Shown here in pieces: positions 26,231-34,538 of a stretch of DNA of 64,000 nt. The notes under the pieces are model-generated. The model made no database searches. It was given only the letters and a program-made list of their open reading frames with translations, and was not told the origin of the DNA. Position numbers and translations under genes: made by a program. Origin of the DNA: CAIKMD01 sp963702925 (lineage in GTDB: Bacteria; Pseudomonadota; Alphaproteobacteria; ATCC43930; CGMCC-115725); assembly GCA_963702925.1 (NCBI GenBank), contig OY969771.1, positions 1,488,001 to 1,552,000 on the forward strand. The letters run 5' to 3'. Every line of letters begins with the position of its first letter. Within the stretch, counting starts at the first letter, position 1.

Positions 26231-26608
26231 ATGTTGCAACGAATTGCTCTTCGGCAGTGGGGTGCGCGCCTAGCATTCCTCGCCGTATGCGTGCAGTTCG
26301 TGCTCTCTTATGGACACATGCATGCCGACGCGCTTTTTGGGTCGCTCGGCCACTCCGCCACCTCGCTAACGCAGCTTAGCGTCCGCACTCATTCGATACC
26401 CGGCAATTCCGGCCTCGCCGGCGTCACCGAAGATGCTTGCGCGATCTGCGCAAGCATCGCGCTCCTCGGTTCCACTTCGCTGCCCGACCCGATCAGGCTG
26501 CCGCCCCCGCCAATTGGCGCGGCAATTCCAATTCAGGCAAGCGCAGATCTCGCGCTCGGTCTGGCGCGGTTCACTCTTTTCCAAACCCGCGCTCCACCCG
26601 CCATCTGA
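26231..26608 (+). CDS. DUF2946-family protein
   Basis: The 125-residue protein has an N-terminal hydrophobic segment (LAFLAVCVQFVLSYGHMHA). The DUF2946-like core reads EDACAICASIALLGSTSLP, followed by a Pro-rich stretch LPPPPIG. The family is often encoded next to TonB-dependent receptors and copper genes and may present metal at the membrane. His in GHMHA and the paired Cys of CAIC are possible metal ligands, but this is inference. It precedes the TonB-dependent receptor by 78 bases on the same strand and is divergent from the CDF operon. Confidence 0.65.
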   Translation: MLQRIALRQWGARLAFLAVCVQFVLSYGHMHADALFGSLGHSATSLTQLSVRTHSIPGNSGLAGVTEDACAICASIALLGSTSLPDPIRLPPPPIGAAIPIQASADLALGLARFTLFQTRAPPAI

Positions 26609-26686
26609 AATCGATTTCCGCCTAAACCGCGCTGCGACGCCTCTGGCGTCGTGGCGTTAAATCGATTTTCATATGGAGCACATCTT

Positions 26687-28879
26687 ATGCCTAGAGCGTT
26701 CAGGAAGCGCCGTTTTCTTGCGGAGCGGGCAAAGCACGTCTCTTTCATTGGTGTCTTGGTCGTCGGAAGTTCCTGCGGTATCGCCTCGACCAGCGCGGCA
26801 CAGACCGCGTCGCCGCCGCCCGCAACGACGCCACCCTCAAACGAGGAAATCACCGTCCAAGCCGAACGTCTCAACGCGGCGCGCGACAATATCGAGCCCG
26901 CGATCGGCGCGTCGAGCTATGGCTTCTCGAAGGACGCGATCGAAAACATGCCGCAAGGCGAGAATGCGCCGCTGAACCAAGTCTTGCTTCAAGCGCCGGG
27001 CGTCGACCAGGACAATCTCGCCAATGGCGCGATCCATATCCGCAACGAGCATCTGAACGTCCAGTATCGCATCAACGGCGTGATCATCCCGGAAGGCGTC
27101 AGCTTCTTCGGCCAGGGGCTGAACCCGCGTTTCATCCAATCGATGAACCTCATCACGGGCTCCTTGCCGGCGCAATATGGCTTACGCACCTCCGGCGTCG
27201 TCGATATCCAGACCAAGAGCGGCGTCTTCCAAAATGGCGGCTCGGTCGGAATGTATGGCGGCAGCTATGCAACCTTGCAGCCGAGCGCCGACTATGCCGG
27301 TAATGTCGGCGGATTCAATTACTTCGTTTCCGGCGACTTCTTTCATAGCGAGCACGGCATCAACTCGCCGACCCCGAATTACGACGCGGTGCATGACGAC
27401 ACCAACCAGGAGCATGGCTTCGGCTATGTCGAGAAGATCATAAATCCGACGAGCAAGATCAGCGCAATGGCCGGGAGCTTCTATGGCTGGTTCCAGATCC
27501 CCAACAACCCGGGCCAGCCGGCGGCCAATTCGCCGATCCTCGACCAAGCATCATTCGATTCGAACGCGCTCAACGAACGCCAGATCGAGACCTCGAATTT
27601 CGGCATCCTGTCCTACCTTCATTCCGAGGAAAATTTCGACTATCAGATCTCGACCTACAGCAAATACAGCACCCTGCGCTTCTCTCCCGACATTTTCGGC
27701 GATCTCGCCTTCAACGGCGTTTCTCAATATGCGCTACGCCAGGACGTGACCAACGGCGTCCAGGCCGAGGGCAGCTACAAGCTAGCGAGCGATCACACCT
27801 TGCGCGGCGGCGTGGTCATCAGCGCCGAACGCGCCAGCGCGGATACCACCTCCTATGTGCTCGACACGACCGGCACGCTGCCCGCCAATCAACCCTTCGC
27901 GATCGTCGATAACCACGCCAAGACCGGCTGGACCTACAGCACTTTCGCGCAGGATGAATGGCAGGCTCTTCCCTCGCTCACGGTCAATTTCGGCGGGCAA
28001 TTCGACGTCGCGAACACCACGACGATGGAGAATCAGGTCAGCCCCCGGCTCAACGTCGTTTGGAACCCGTTGACGGGCACGACGTTTCACGCCGGCTACG
28101 CCAATTATTTCACGCCGCCGCCGATGGAGCTCGTCGATCTTAGTTCCGTGACGAAATTCGTCGGTACGACCAATGAGCAGAACTCGACGACCAACTCGCC
28201 CGTCAAGGCCGAGCGCGCGCATTATTTCGACGTTGGCGTAACGCAAGACATCTTGCCGGGGCTCAAAGCCGGCATCGATGTCTATTACAAATATGCCCGT
28301 AATCTGCTCGACGAGGGCCAGTTCGGCGCGCCCGTGGTCCTGACGCCGTTCAACTATCATGTCGGCTACAACAAAGGTGTCGAGCTGACGACTTCCTACG
28401 ACAACGGGCCGTTCTCCTATTACGGCAATCTTGCGATCGCGACGCAGAAAGCGGAGGGCATCAACTCGACGCAATTCGAATTCGACCAGGCGACGCTCGA
28501 CTATTCCAACAGCCATTTGGTCAATACCGACCATAGCCAGCTGATGACGGCGTCGGCCGGCGTGTCCTACCTTTGGATGGCGACGCGTTTCAGCGTCGAT
28601 GTCCTCGCCGGCACTGGCGTGCGCACGACGGCCGCCAACGCAGCGCCGGGGGTGTTCAACGAAGGCACGGTGCCATCTTACGAGCAGGTCAATTTCGGCG
28701 TTTCGCACCGGTTCGAGGACGCGCCGGGCGGCGCGATCGAGATCCGCGCCGACCTCATCAACGCCTTCGATGAAAAATATCTCATCCGTTCGCAATCGGG
28801 CATCGGCGTTGCCGCGCCGCAATATGGTCCGCGCCGCACGATCTTCTTCGGCGTGCGCAAGTTCTTCGGCGCGGGCTGA
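26687..28879 (+). CDS. TonB-dependent outer-membrane receptor
   Basis: The predicted 730-residue receptor has a signal peptide (VSFIGVLVVGSSCGIASTSAAQ) and a plug domain from about 50 to 170 (EITVQAERL is the TonB-box region; LLQAPGVDQDNLANGAIHIRNEHLNVQYRINGVIIPEG). A long beta-barrel ends in the expected aromatic (FGVRKFFGAG). It should move a scarce ligand across the outer membrane using the TonB-ExbBD complex encoded downstream. The ligand is not evident; neighbouring CDF and DUF2946 genes hint at a metal or metallophore. I used the ATG at 26687 behind GGAG rather than the frame start at 26651. Confidence 0.9.
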   Translation: MPRAFRKRRFLAERAKHVSFIGVLVVGSSCGIASTSAAQTASPPPATTPPSNEEITVQAERLNAARDNIEPAIGASSYGFSKDAIENMPQGENAPLNQVLLQAPGVDQDNLANGAIHIRNEHLNVQYRINGVIIPEGVSFFGQGLNPRFIQSMNLITGSLPAQYGLRTSGVVDIQTKSGVFQNGGSVGMYGGSYATLQPSADYAGNVGGFNYFVSGDFFHSEHGINSPTPNYDAVHDDTNQEHGFGYVEKIINPTSKISAMAGSFYGWFQIPNNPGQPAANSPILDQASFDSNALNERQIETSNFGILSYLHSEENFDYQISTYSKYSTLRFSPDIFGDLAFNGVSQYALRQDVTNGVQAEGSYKLASDHTLRGGVVISAERASADTTSYVLDTTGTLPANQPFAIVDNHAKTGWTYSTFAQDEWQALPSLTVNFGGQFDVANTTTMENQVSPRLNVVWNPLTGTTFHAGYANYFTPPPMELVDLSSVTKFVGTTNEQNSTTNSPVKAERAHYFDVGVTQDILPGLKAGIDVYYKYARNLLDEGQFGAPVVLTPFNYHVGYNKGVELTTSYDNGPFSYYGNLAIATQKAEGINSTQFEFDQATLDYSNSHLVNTDHSQLMTASAGVSYLWMATRFSVDVLAGTGVRTTAANAAPGVFNEGTVPSYEQVNFGVSHRFEDAPGGAIEIRADLINAFDEKYLIRSQSGIGVAAPQYGPRRTIFFGVRKFFGAG

Positions 28880-28909
28880 GCCAATCATGTTGACCTGGTC
28901 GCAAAAGGT

Positions 28910-28940
28910 GGCCCAGTCCCGCACAAAGCGGGATTGGGCC
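28910..28940 (+). other. Intra-operon hairpin between receptor and small secreted protein genes
   Basis: Arms GGCCCAGTCCCGC and GCGGGATTGGGCC (one mismatch) enclose a 5-base loop. No T-run follows, so it is more likely an mRNA-stabilising or processing structure that sets receptor levels above the downstream genes than a terminator. Confidence 0.45.
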
Positions 28941-28962
28941 GGCATCGGATAGGAACCAGCTG

Positions 28963-29238
28963 ATGAAGGTGTTGCTTAAATCACTGCCGATTGTGGCGGC
29001 GCTCGCGCTTATCGTACAGCGCGCCGGTGCGGCCGAACCGCTCGATTTGTTCGAGAGCGAAAATGCCGCGCGTCAGAATTGCGGGAACGATGTCATTGTT
29101 TGGCTCGACGTTCCTTCGAACCGGTACCTCTTCAAGGGGCAGGACGGATACGGAAGAACGAAGGATGGCAGCTACGCGTGCAAGCGCGACGCGGATCGGG
29201 CCGGGAATCGCGCCGCGCCGAAGGGCCACGTGCCATGA
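28963..29238 (+). CDS. Small secreted protein in the TonB operon
   Basis: The 91-residue product has a signal peptide (about 1-23, ending RAGAAEP). The mature part of about 68 residues has two Cys (NCGNDVIVWLDVPSNRYLFKG and YACKRDADRAG) that may form a disulfide. The short family-like block ENAARQNCGNDVIVWLD recalls small periplasmic proteins next to TonB systems, but I cannot name it. It lies between the receptor and tonB. Its stop overlaps an ATG that opens a 17-codon frame leading to tonB. Confidence 0.65.
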   Translation: MKVLLKSLPIVAALALIVQRAGAAEPLDLFESENAARQNCGNDVIVWLDVPSNRYLFKGQDGYGRTKDGSYACKRDADRAGNRAAPKGHVP

Positions 29239-29288
29239 AAATCGCCAAGGCTGAGATCCTGGGCCGCGTGTCGGCCATGAGGAGATAG
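29235..29288 (+). CDS. Possible 17-residue coupling/leader ORF before tonB
   Basis: An ATG overlapping the upstream stop (ATGA) opens a frame MKIAKAEILGRVSAMRR that stops 3 bases before the CTG taken as the tonB start. The AGGAG that would serve tonB is inside it. It may exist only to carry ribosomes to tonB and has no recognisable product. Confidence 0.3.
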   Translation: MKIAKAEILGRVSAMRR

Positions 29289-29291
29289 AGC

Positions 29292-29897
29292 CTGGCTTAT
29301 CCGCCCTATGAGAACGCCGGCAGCCAATTCGTCGGCATCGGTGTCGTCGTTCTGCTCCATCTTGGAATCATCTATGCGCTGGTGACCGCCCTTGCGCATC
29401 ACTCCGTCGATGTCATCCAAGCGCCGATCGAAACCAAGATCATCGATCAGGCGCCGCAGGAAAAGCTCGAGCCGCCGCCACCGCCGCCGCTATTGGCACC
29501 GCCGCCGCCGCCTTTCATTCCGCCGCCCGAGATCAATATCGCGCAACCGCCGCCGCCGGCGCAAAGCACCGCGCCGACAGTGGTCACGACGGTGAAGCCG
29601 CCCGCGCAGGAGCCGACCCGCGTGCTGCCGCGAGTCGACGCCCAACACAGCCAAGAGCCGGAATATCCGCCGCAATCGCGGCGTCTCGGCGAGCAGGGCG
29701 CGGTCGTGCTGCAGGTCCTGGTCGATGTCGATGGGCGCGTAATCAATTCAAAGCTGGTGACGTCGAGCGGCTTCGACAGGCTGGACCAAGCCGCGCTTGC
29801 CGGGGTCAAAGCGAATTACCGCTTCTTCCCCGGGATGGTCGACGGCAAGCCGCAGCAAATGTGGCACACGATCACGATCAATTGGAAACTTCGATGA
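29292..29897 (+). CDS. tonB: Energy transducer TonB (apparent CTG start)
   Basis: This 201-residue TonB has the N-terminal membrane anchor (GVVVLLHLGIIYALVTALA), a Pro-rich periplasmic spacer (about 55-115) and the C-terminal TonB domain (PEYPPQSRRLGEQGAVVLQVLVD ... GFDRLDQAALAGV). It carries proton-motive energy from ExbBD to the receptor. The only ATG/GTG candidates lie after the membrane helix (GTG 29382) and would remove the anchor. The CTG at 29292 is 7 bases behind AGGAG and gives a normal TonB N-terminus (L/M-AYPPYENAGSQFVGIG). The TAG at 29286 rules out anything further upstream. Either a rare CTG start or a base error explains this. Confidence 0.85.
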   Translation: MAYPPYENAGSQFVGIGVVVLLHLGIIYALVTALAHHSVDVIQAPIETKIIDQAPQEKLEPPPPPPLLAPPPPPFIPPPEINIAQPPPPAQSTAPTVVTTVKPPAQEPTRVLPRVDAQHSQEPEYPPQSRRLGEQGAVVLQVLVDVDGRVINSKLVTSSGFDRLDQAALAGVKANYRFFPGMVDGKPQQMWHTITINWKLR

Positions 29898-29953
29898 AAC
29901 GGCGCGGTCCCGCAACATCGGCGCACACACAGAGTAAAGGAGCTGCATCAATC

Positions 29954-30844
29954 ATGAGAATCGGTCTTGTTCGCCGCGCATCGTCATGGCACATGGCGGT
30001 GATCGCGCTCATCGTGGCCGTTCTGTCGAGCGCGTCTTTTGTTACCTTCGCCCAAGCGCCATCCGGCGAGCCCGCGCCGGCGAGCGTGGCACTATCGACG
30101 GCGCCAAGCGCCGCGCCGGCCGCGCCGCCTCCCACAATCGCTCCGCCGCAGGAAACGGTCGAAAATCCCTATAGCCTGACCGCCCTGTGGCAAGGCGGCG
30201 ATTTCGTTGCCCGCGGCACGATCATCATTCTCGTGATCATGTCGATGAGCACTTGGTACGTGCTGGTCACCAAATTCATCGAACAGGCGCGGCTGCTGCA
30301 CCATGCGCGCAGCGCCAACCGGTCGTTTTGGACCGCGTCGAGCTTGCGCGCCGGCGCCGAAATCTTGGACAAGGCGAGCGCGTTTCGCATGTTGGTCGAG
30401 GACGGTCTCAACGCCGCCGCGCATCACGAGGGAACGCTCACCGAGCAGATCGACCGGCACAGCTGGATCACTATGTCGCTGCAACGCTCGGTCGATTCCA
30501 TCAACAACCGCCTCCAGACGGGTCTTGCCGTGCTCGCGACGGTCGGCTCGACCGCGCCTTTCGTCGGCTTGTTCGGAACTGTCTGGGGCATCTATCACGC
30601 GCTCACCGCGATCGGCATCGCCGGGCAGGCGAGCATCGATAAGGTCGCGGGTCCCGTCGGCGAGGCTCTGATCATGACGGCGATCGGCTTGGCCGTCGCC
30701 GTTCCCGCGGTGCTTGCCTATAACTGGATGGTCCGCCGCAACAAGGTGGCGATGGATCAGGTGCGCCATTTCTCGGGCGATCTCCTCGCCTTGCTGGTCG
30801 GCGGCGCCCGCGCCAATCCCGCTCCGGTCGCGCGGAGCGCCTGA
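29954..30844 (+). CDS. exbB: ExbB/TolQ-family proton channel subunit
   Basis: The 296-residue inner-membrane protein has an extra N-terminal signal-like segment (MAVIALIVAVLSSASFVTFAQA) and a Pro/Ala-rich linker. These precede the three ExbB helices (GTIIILVIMSMSTWYVLVTKF, GLAVLATVGSTAPFVGLFGTVWGI, ALIMTAIGLAVAVPAVLAYNW). With ExbD it forms the proton channel that energises TonB. An alternative ATG at 29894 overlaps the tonB stop and would add 20 residues; I prefer 29954 because AAAGGAG lies before it. The order tonB-exbB-exbD-exbD is compact and clearly one operon. Confidence 0.9.
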   Translation: MRIGLVRRASSWHMAVIALIVAVLSSASFVTFAQAPSGEPAPASVALSTAPSAAPAAPPPTIAPPQETVENPYSLTALWQGGDFVARGTIIILVIMSMSTWYVLVTKFIEQARLLHHARSANRSFWTASSLRAGAEILDKASAFRMLVEDGLNAAAHHEGTLTEQIDRHSWITMSLQRSVDSINNRLQTGLAVLATVGSTAPFVGLFGTVWGIYHALTAIGIAGQASIDKVAGPVGEALIMTAIGLAVAVPAVLAYNWMVRRNKVAMDQVRHFSGDLLALLVGGARANPAPVARSA

Positions 30845-30845
30845 G

Positions 30846-31292
30846 ATGGCGGGGCATATCGGCCTGCGGTCGGAGGAAGACGACGACGCGCTGACGGCAT
30901 CGATCAACACGACGCCCCTCGTCGACATCATGCTGGTCCTGCTGATCATCTTTCTGATCACCATACCGGTGGTGACGCACACGGTTCCGGTCGCGCTGCC
31001 GAACGAGGTAAATCAGCCGACCCAGACCAAGCCCGAGAACATCGTGATCGCGGTCGACAAGGACGGGAACATCTATTGGAACGACGGCAAGCTCGCCAGC
31101 AACGACGTGCTATTCGCGAAACTGAAGGAGCGCGCGGTCGATATTCCGCAACCCGAGGTTCACATCCGCGCCGACAAGGACGCGCGCTACGAATTCGTGG
31201 GCCGGGTGGTCGTCGATTGTCAGCGCGCCGGGATCGCGAAACTAGCCTTCATCACCGAACCCGACCGCGGCAGCGGTCTTGCGGCGGAGTAG
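30846..31292 (+). CDS. exbD: ExbD/TolR-family protein (first copy)
   Basis: The 148-residue protein has a short acidic cytoplasmic N-terminus. One membrane helix follows, with the proton-conducting Asp in TTPLVDIMLVLLIIFLI, and a periplasmic domain of about 95 residues. It starts one base after the exbB stop. Two ExbD proteins in tandem are found in several TonB systems and may form a mixed dimer inside the ExbB pentamer. Confidence 0.9.
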   Translation: MAGHIGLRSEEDDDALTASINTTPLVDIMLVLLIIFLITIPVVTHTVPVALPNEVNQPTQTKPENIVIAVDKDGNIYWNDGKLASNDVLFAKLKERAVDIPQPEVHIRADKDARYEFVGRVVVDCQRAGIAKLAFITEPDRGSGLAAE

Positions 31293-31295
31293 CAC

Positions 31296-31721
31296 ATGGC
31301 AATGAATTTGGGAAAGCCCGAGGGCGATGACGCGATGATGGTCGACATCAACACCACGCCGCTGATCGACGTGATGCTGGTTTTGCTCGTCATGCTCATC
31401 ATCACCATCCCGATCCAGACCCATGCGGTGAAGCTCGATATGCCGCGCGACCAACCGCCGCCGGTCACGGTTCAGCCGGAGGTCGTGAATCTCGACATCG
31501 ATTTCGACGGAACCATCACCTGGAACGGCGTCGAGGTGCCCGATCGCGGGACCTTGGAATCCTATCTCCGCGCCGCAGCGCAAAAGAACCCGCAACCCGA
31601 GATACATCTCGCACCCAATCGCTTGGTGAAATACTCCTATGTCGCGATGGCCTTGGCCGAAGCGCAAAGGCTGGGCGTGGTGAAGATCGGCATCGTCGGC
31701 AATGAACAATATATGGAATGA
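31296..31721 (+). CDS. exbD: ExbD/TolR-family protein (second copy)
   Basis: The 141-residue second ExbD shares the helix and catalytic Asp (NTTPLIDVMLVLLVMLIITIP) but its periplasmic half is clearly diverged from the first copy (INWNGVEV-like ITWNGVEVPDRGTLESYL against IYWNDGKLASNDVLFAKL). It starts 3 bases after the first copy's stop. The divergence indicates separate roles, not a recent duplication. Confidence 0.9.
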   Translation: MAMNLGKPEGDDAMMVDINTTPLIDVMLVLLVMLIITIPIQTHAVKLDMPRDQPPPVTVQPEVVNLDIDFDGTITWNGVEVPDRGTLESYLRAAAQKNPQPEIHLAPNRLVKYSYVAMALAEAQRLGVVKIGIVGNEQYME

Positions 31722-31727
31722 TCGAGC

Positions 31728-32981
31728 ATGAAACGGTTTCGCGCGGGCGCGACGGTTGCATCGACCATTCTTCGCCTCGGCATCGCGTGCGCAGCGCTCG
31801 GCGGGGCGGTTCATCCTTCCCTTTCCGCCGAGCCGGCGCGAACCGCGCGGCCGGAAATCGGCGCGCCGGTCCAGGCGGCGGAAGAGCTTCTGAAGCAGAA
31901 GAAATACCAGGAGGCGCTGGAGAAGCTGCGCGCCGCCGACGTGGTCGCCAACAAGACGCCCTATGAAAATTACGTGATCGATGGGACTCGCGCGGCGATC
32001 GCGCTCAACAGCGGCGATTACGCGCTGGCCAGCAAGGCGCTCGAAGCCGTGCTCGCATCCGGGATTCTATCGCCGCAAGACGCGCTGGCGCGGGTGCAGG
32101 CCTTGGTGCAGATCAATTATCAGCTCAAGAATTACCCACAAGCGATCGTGTTCGCGGAACGGTATTACCATGACGGCGGGACGGAGGACGGGCCGCGTCT
32201 GCTTCTGGCCCAGGCCTATTACCTCCAGAACGACTTCGCCGACGCCGCGAAGACAATTCGCGCAATCCTGCAAGTGGACGAAAAAACGGGCAAGCATCCG
32301 GAGGAGAATCTTCTGTTGATGCTTTTGAACAGCGCGTATCAGCAGAAGGACGAAGCCGGCCGCATCGCCGCGCTCGAGATGCTGGTGTCGGCCTATCCCA
32401 AGCCCGGCTACTGGGCCGATCTCTTGGCCGCCGTGCAAAAGAAGCCGGGCTTCTCGAGCCGGCTCGCGCTCGATGTCGATCGGCTGATGCTCGCCACCGG
32501 CACAATGAAGACGCCGGACGATTATATGCAGGCGGCCCAGCTTGCTTTGCTCGCGGGCCTGCCGGGCGATGCCAAGTCCTTTCTCGACAAAGGCTACGCA
32601 GCCGGCGTGCTCGGCAAGGGCGACGGCATCGAGCGGGAAAAACGGCTTGCCGATATGGCGAGCCGCCAAGCCGGCGATGATGTGAAATCCTTGCCGCAGC
32701 TTGGCGCCGAAGCGGACCAAGCGAGCAACGGCCTCGCTTGGGTCAAGCTCGGCGAGGCCTATGCGAGTTACGGCCAATATGACAAGGCCGTCGACGCGTT
32801 TCAGAAAGGTCTCGGGAAGGGCGGGCTGCAAAACCCCGATGATGCCAAGCTTCATCTTGGGATCGCCTATCTTCAGGCCGGTCAGAAGGCCAAGGCGAAA
32901 GAGGTTTTTGCCGGACTTTCGCCGGCCGCGGATATCCGTGATCTGGCGCGGCTTTGGTTGATCGCGGCGCGGGTCGATTGA
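31728..32981 (+). CDS. Secreted TPR-repeat protein of the TonB operon
   Basis: The 417-residue protein has a signal peptide (about 1-34, ending PSLSAEP). TPR-like repeats include AEELLKQKKYQEALEKLRAAD, a segment near 90-170 (ALKVLQINYQLKNYPQAIVFAERY-type) and a clear repeat near 335-370 (WVKLGEAYASYGQYDKAVDAFQKGL). Proteins of this kind end many alphaproteobacterial tonB-exbB-exbD-exbD cassettes and probably act in the periplasm as scaffolds for the transducer complex. It starts 6 bases after the second exbD stop. Confidence 0.85.
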   Translation: MKRFRAGATVASTILRLGIACAALGGAVHPSLSAEPARTARPEIGAPVQAAEELLKQKKYQEALEKLRAADVVANKTPYENYVIDGTRAAIALNSGDYALASKALEAVLASGILSPQDALARVQALVQINYQLKNYPQAIVFAERYYHDGGTEDGPRLLLAQAYYLQNDFADAAKTIRAILQVDEKTGKHPEENLLLMLLNSAYQQKDEAGRIAALEMLVSAYPKPGYWADLLAAVQKKPGFSSRLALDVDRLMLATGTMKTPDDYMQAAQLALLAGLPGDAKSFLDKGYAAGVLGKGDGIEREKRLADMASRQAGDDVKSLPQLGAEADQASNGLAWVKLGEAYASYGQYDKAVDAFQKGLGKGGLQNPDDAKLHLGIAYLQAGQKAKAKEVFAGLSPAADIRDLARLWLIAARVD

Positions 32982-33295
32982 CGCCGCATTGAGCCAGGCT
33001 GCTTCACGTGCTCTATCCTGCAGGTCCGCTTTTGGCCGAATTAGGTCGTTCCCGAATTCAAGTTTGGAATTGCGGTGACAGTGCATTTATCTCTGTTCCC
33101 GCGACAGCAGGCCAGGAACAACCACGCGCGCGACTCGATCCATGATTCACGGCGCCATTCCCCGGCACCGCGCGTCAAATGAAATGCACCGTCACCGTAA
33201 TTCCGGGACCGTGCCGCGTTGAGGGGCCCTTACACGCGAGGCCCATCGGGCGTAGTCTCGCGGAGAGGTAAGGCTGCGCCACCACGACGAGGACG
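32982..33295. other. Intergenic region with the first MITE-like copy
   Basis: The 314-bp gap between the TPR gene and the GST gene holds no gene. Nearly half of it is the palindromic element listed at 33067-33203; the rest (33204-33295) should carry the GST promoter. Confidence 0.45.
33067..33203. repeat. MITE-like element, copy 1 (137 bp)
   Basis: Terminal inverted repeats of about 22 bases (GAATTGCGGTGACAGTGCAT at the left; the right end inverted reads GAATTACGGTGACGGTGCAT) bound a core shared with two further copies at 34354 and 35141. Read on the minus strand the core encodes RVVVPGLLSREQR then stop, like the first residues of REP-associated tyrosine (Y1) transposases. The element therefore looks like the two ends of such a transposon joined by internal deletion. 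Confidence 0.7.
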
Positions 33296-34177
33296 ATGAT
33301 GACTGAAACACCCTACACGCCGCCGAAGATCTGGACCTGGAAGAAGGATGCCAGTGGCTGGCGATACGCCAGCACCAACCGGCCGGTCGCCGGGCCGACC
33401 CATGAAAAAGAGCTGCCGGTCGGGCGCCATCCGCTGCAGCTTTATTCCCTGGCGACGCCCAACGGCGTGAAGGTCGCCATCCTGCTGGAAGAGCTTCTGG
33501 CGCTCGGCCATCGCGGCGCCGAATACGATGCCTGGCCGATCAAGATCGGCGAAGGCGACCAGTTCGGCAGCGGCTTTGTCGCCGTCAATCCAAACTCCAA
33601 GATCCCGGCTTTGCTCGACCGCTCGGAACCCACGCCGGTTCGCGTGTTCGAATCGGGCGCGATCCTCGTCTATCTCGCCGAGAAGTTCGGCGCCTTGTTG
33701 CCGACCGGGCGCGCCGCGCGCGCCGAATGCCTGTCCTGGCTTTTCTGGCAGATGGGCAGCACGCCCTATGTCGGCGGCGGCTTTGGTCATTTCTATGCCT
33801 ATGCGCAGACCAAGATCGAATATGCCATCGACCGCTTCGCCATGGAGACGAAGCGGCAGCTCGACGTGCTCGACCGGCGCCTGGCGGAAAGCGAATACAT
33901 CGCGGGCGACAGCTACACGATCGCCGACATCGCGATCTGGCCGTGGTATGGCGGCTTGGCGCAGTACAACCAATATGGCGGCGCCGAATTCCTGCAGGTG
34001 AAGGATTATAAGAACCTGCAGCGTTGGACGACGATGATCGGCCAACGCCCGGCGGTGAAGCGCGGCCGCAAGGTCAACCGGCTGAGCGGCGATCCCGCGG
34101 ATCAGCTCCACGAGCGGCACGATGCCAGCGACTTCGAAACCAAGACGCAGGACAAGCTCACAGCCGCCCCGCGCTGA
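33296..34177 (+). CDS. yghU: Glutathione S-transferase family protein, YghU type
   Basis: The 293-residue protein matches E. coli YghU, a glutathionyl disulfide-bond reductase, along nearly its full length from memory. Shared blocks are RPVAGPTHEKELPVGRHPLQLYSLATPNGVKVAILLEELLALG, VNPNSKIPAL and LHERHDASDFETKTQDK (each quoted in part here). The thioredoxin-like domain spans about 45-135 and the helical domain 145-270. YghU uses two bound glutathiones rather than a catalytic Cys. The second codon is also ATG (33299). It is a single-gene unit flanked by MITE-like repeats. Confidence 0.93.
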   Translation: MMTETPYTPPKIWTWKKDASGWRYASTNRPVAGPTHEKELPVGRHPLQLYSLATPNGVKVAILLEELLALGHRGAEYDAWPIKIGEGDQFGSGFVAVNPNSKIPALLDRSEPTPVRVFESGAILVYLAEKFGALLPTGRAARAECLSWLFWQMGSTPYVGGGFGHFYAYAQTKIEYAIDRFAMETKRQLDVLDRRLAESEYIAGDSYTIADIAIWPWYGGLAQYNQYGGAEFLQVKDYKNLQRWTTMIGQRPAVKRGRKVNRLSGDPADQLHERHDASDFETKTQDKLTAAPR

Positions 34178-34201
34178 GGGGCGTGATTGTCTCGATTTGA
34201 A

Positions 34202-34281
34202 TCGTCGTTCCCGCGAAAGCGGGAACCCAGGGCGGCTGCACGTCACTGGCCCTGGACCCCCGCATGCGCGGGGGTGACGAT
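34202..34281. repeat. REP-like palindrome pair
   Basis: Two hairpins lie in one 80-bp unit: GTTCCCGCGAAAGCGGGAAC at 34207-34226 and CCCCCGCATGCGCGGGGG at 34257-34274. The outer ends TCGTC/GACGA are also complementary. The first hairpin is a sequence type found dispersed in many proteobacterial genomes between convergent genes, as here. Confidence 0.65.
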
Positions 34282-34353
34282 CGAATATTTCGACGTAATA
34301 CGATCGCGCTCTAAGGGGCGTGCGTTGGTCGTATGACGGCTTACGGCATTACG

Positions 34354-34489
34354 GTATTGCGGTGACAGCGCACTTCTCTCTGCTTCCCCGACAGCAGGCC
34401 GGGAATAGCCACGCGCGTGACACGATCGATGATTCTCGGCGCCATTCTCGTCGCCGCGCGTCAAATTAAATGCGCTGTCACCGTAATTC
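34354..34489. repeat. MITE-like element, copy 2 (136 bp)
   Basis: The same element as at 33067 in the same orientation. The left end reads GTATTGCGGTGACAGCGCAC and the right end inverted GAATTACGGTGACAGCGCAT. The core again shows CGACAGCAGGCCGGGAA and TGATTCTCGGCGCC. Both ends share the compensating change AGTGCA to AGCGCA, so base pairing of the two ends seems to be kept. Confidence 0.7.
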
Positions 34490-34538
34490 GAGCATTTGCT
34501 GCGCTGCATCTGTCACCCGGTGCGCCAGTGAAGAGCTA

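Larger units (their letters stand above)
34178..34538. other. Repeat-filled gap between yghU and the YajG-like lipoprotein gene
   Basis: The 361-bp gap between two convergent genes holds no gene. It contains a REP-like palindrome pair (34202-34281) and the second MITE-like copy (34354-34489); little unique sequence remains. Confidence 0.5.
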
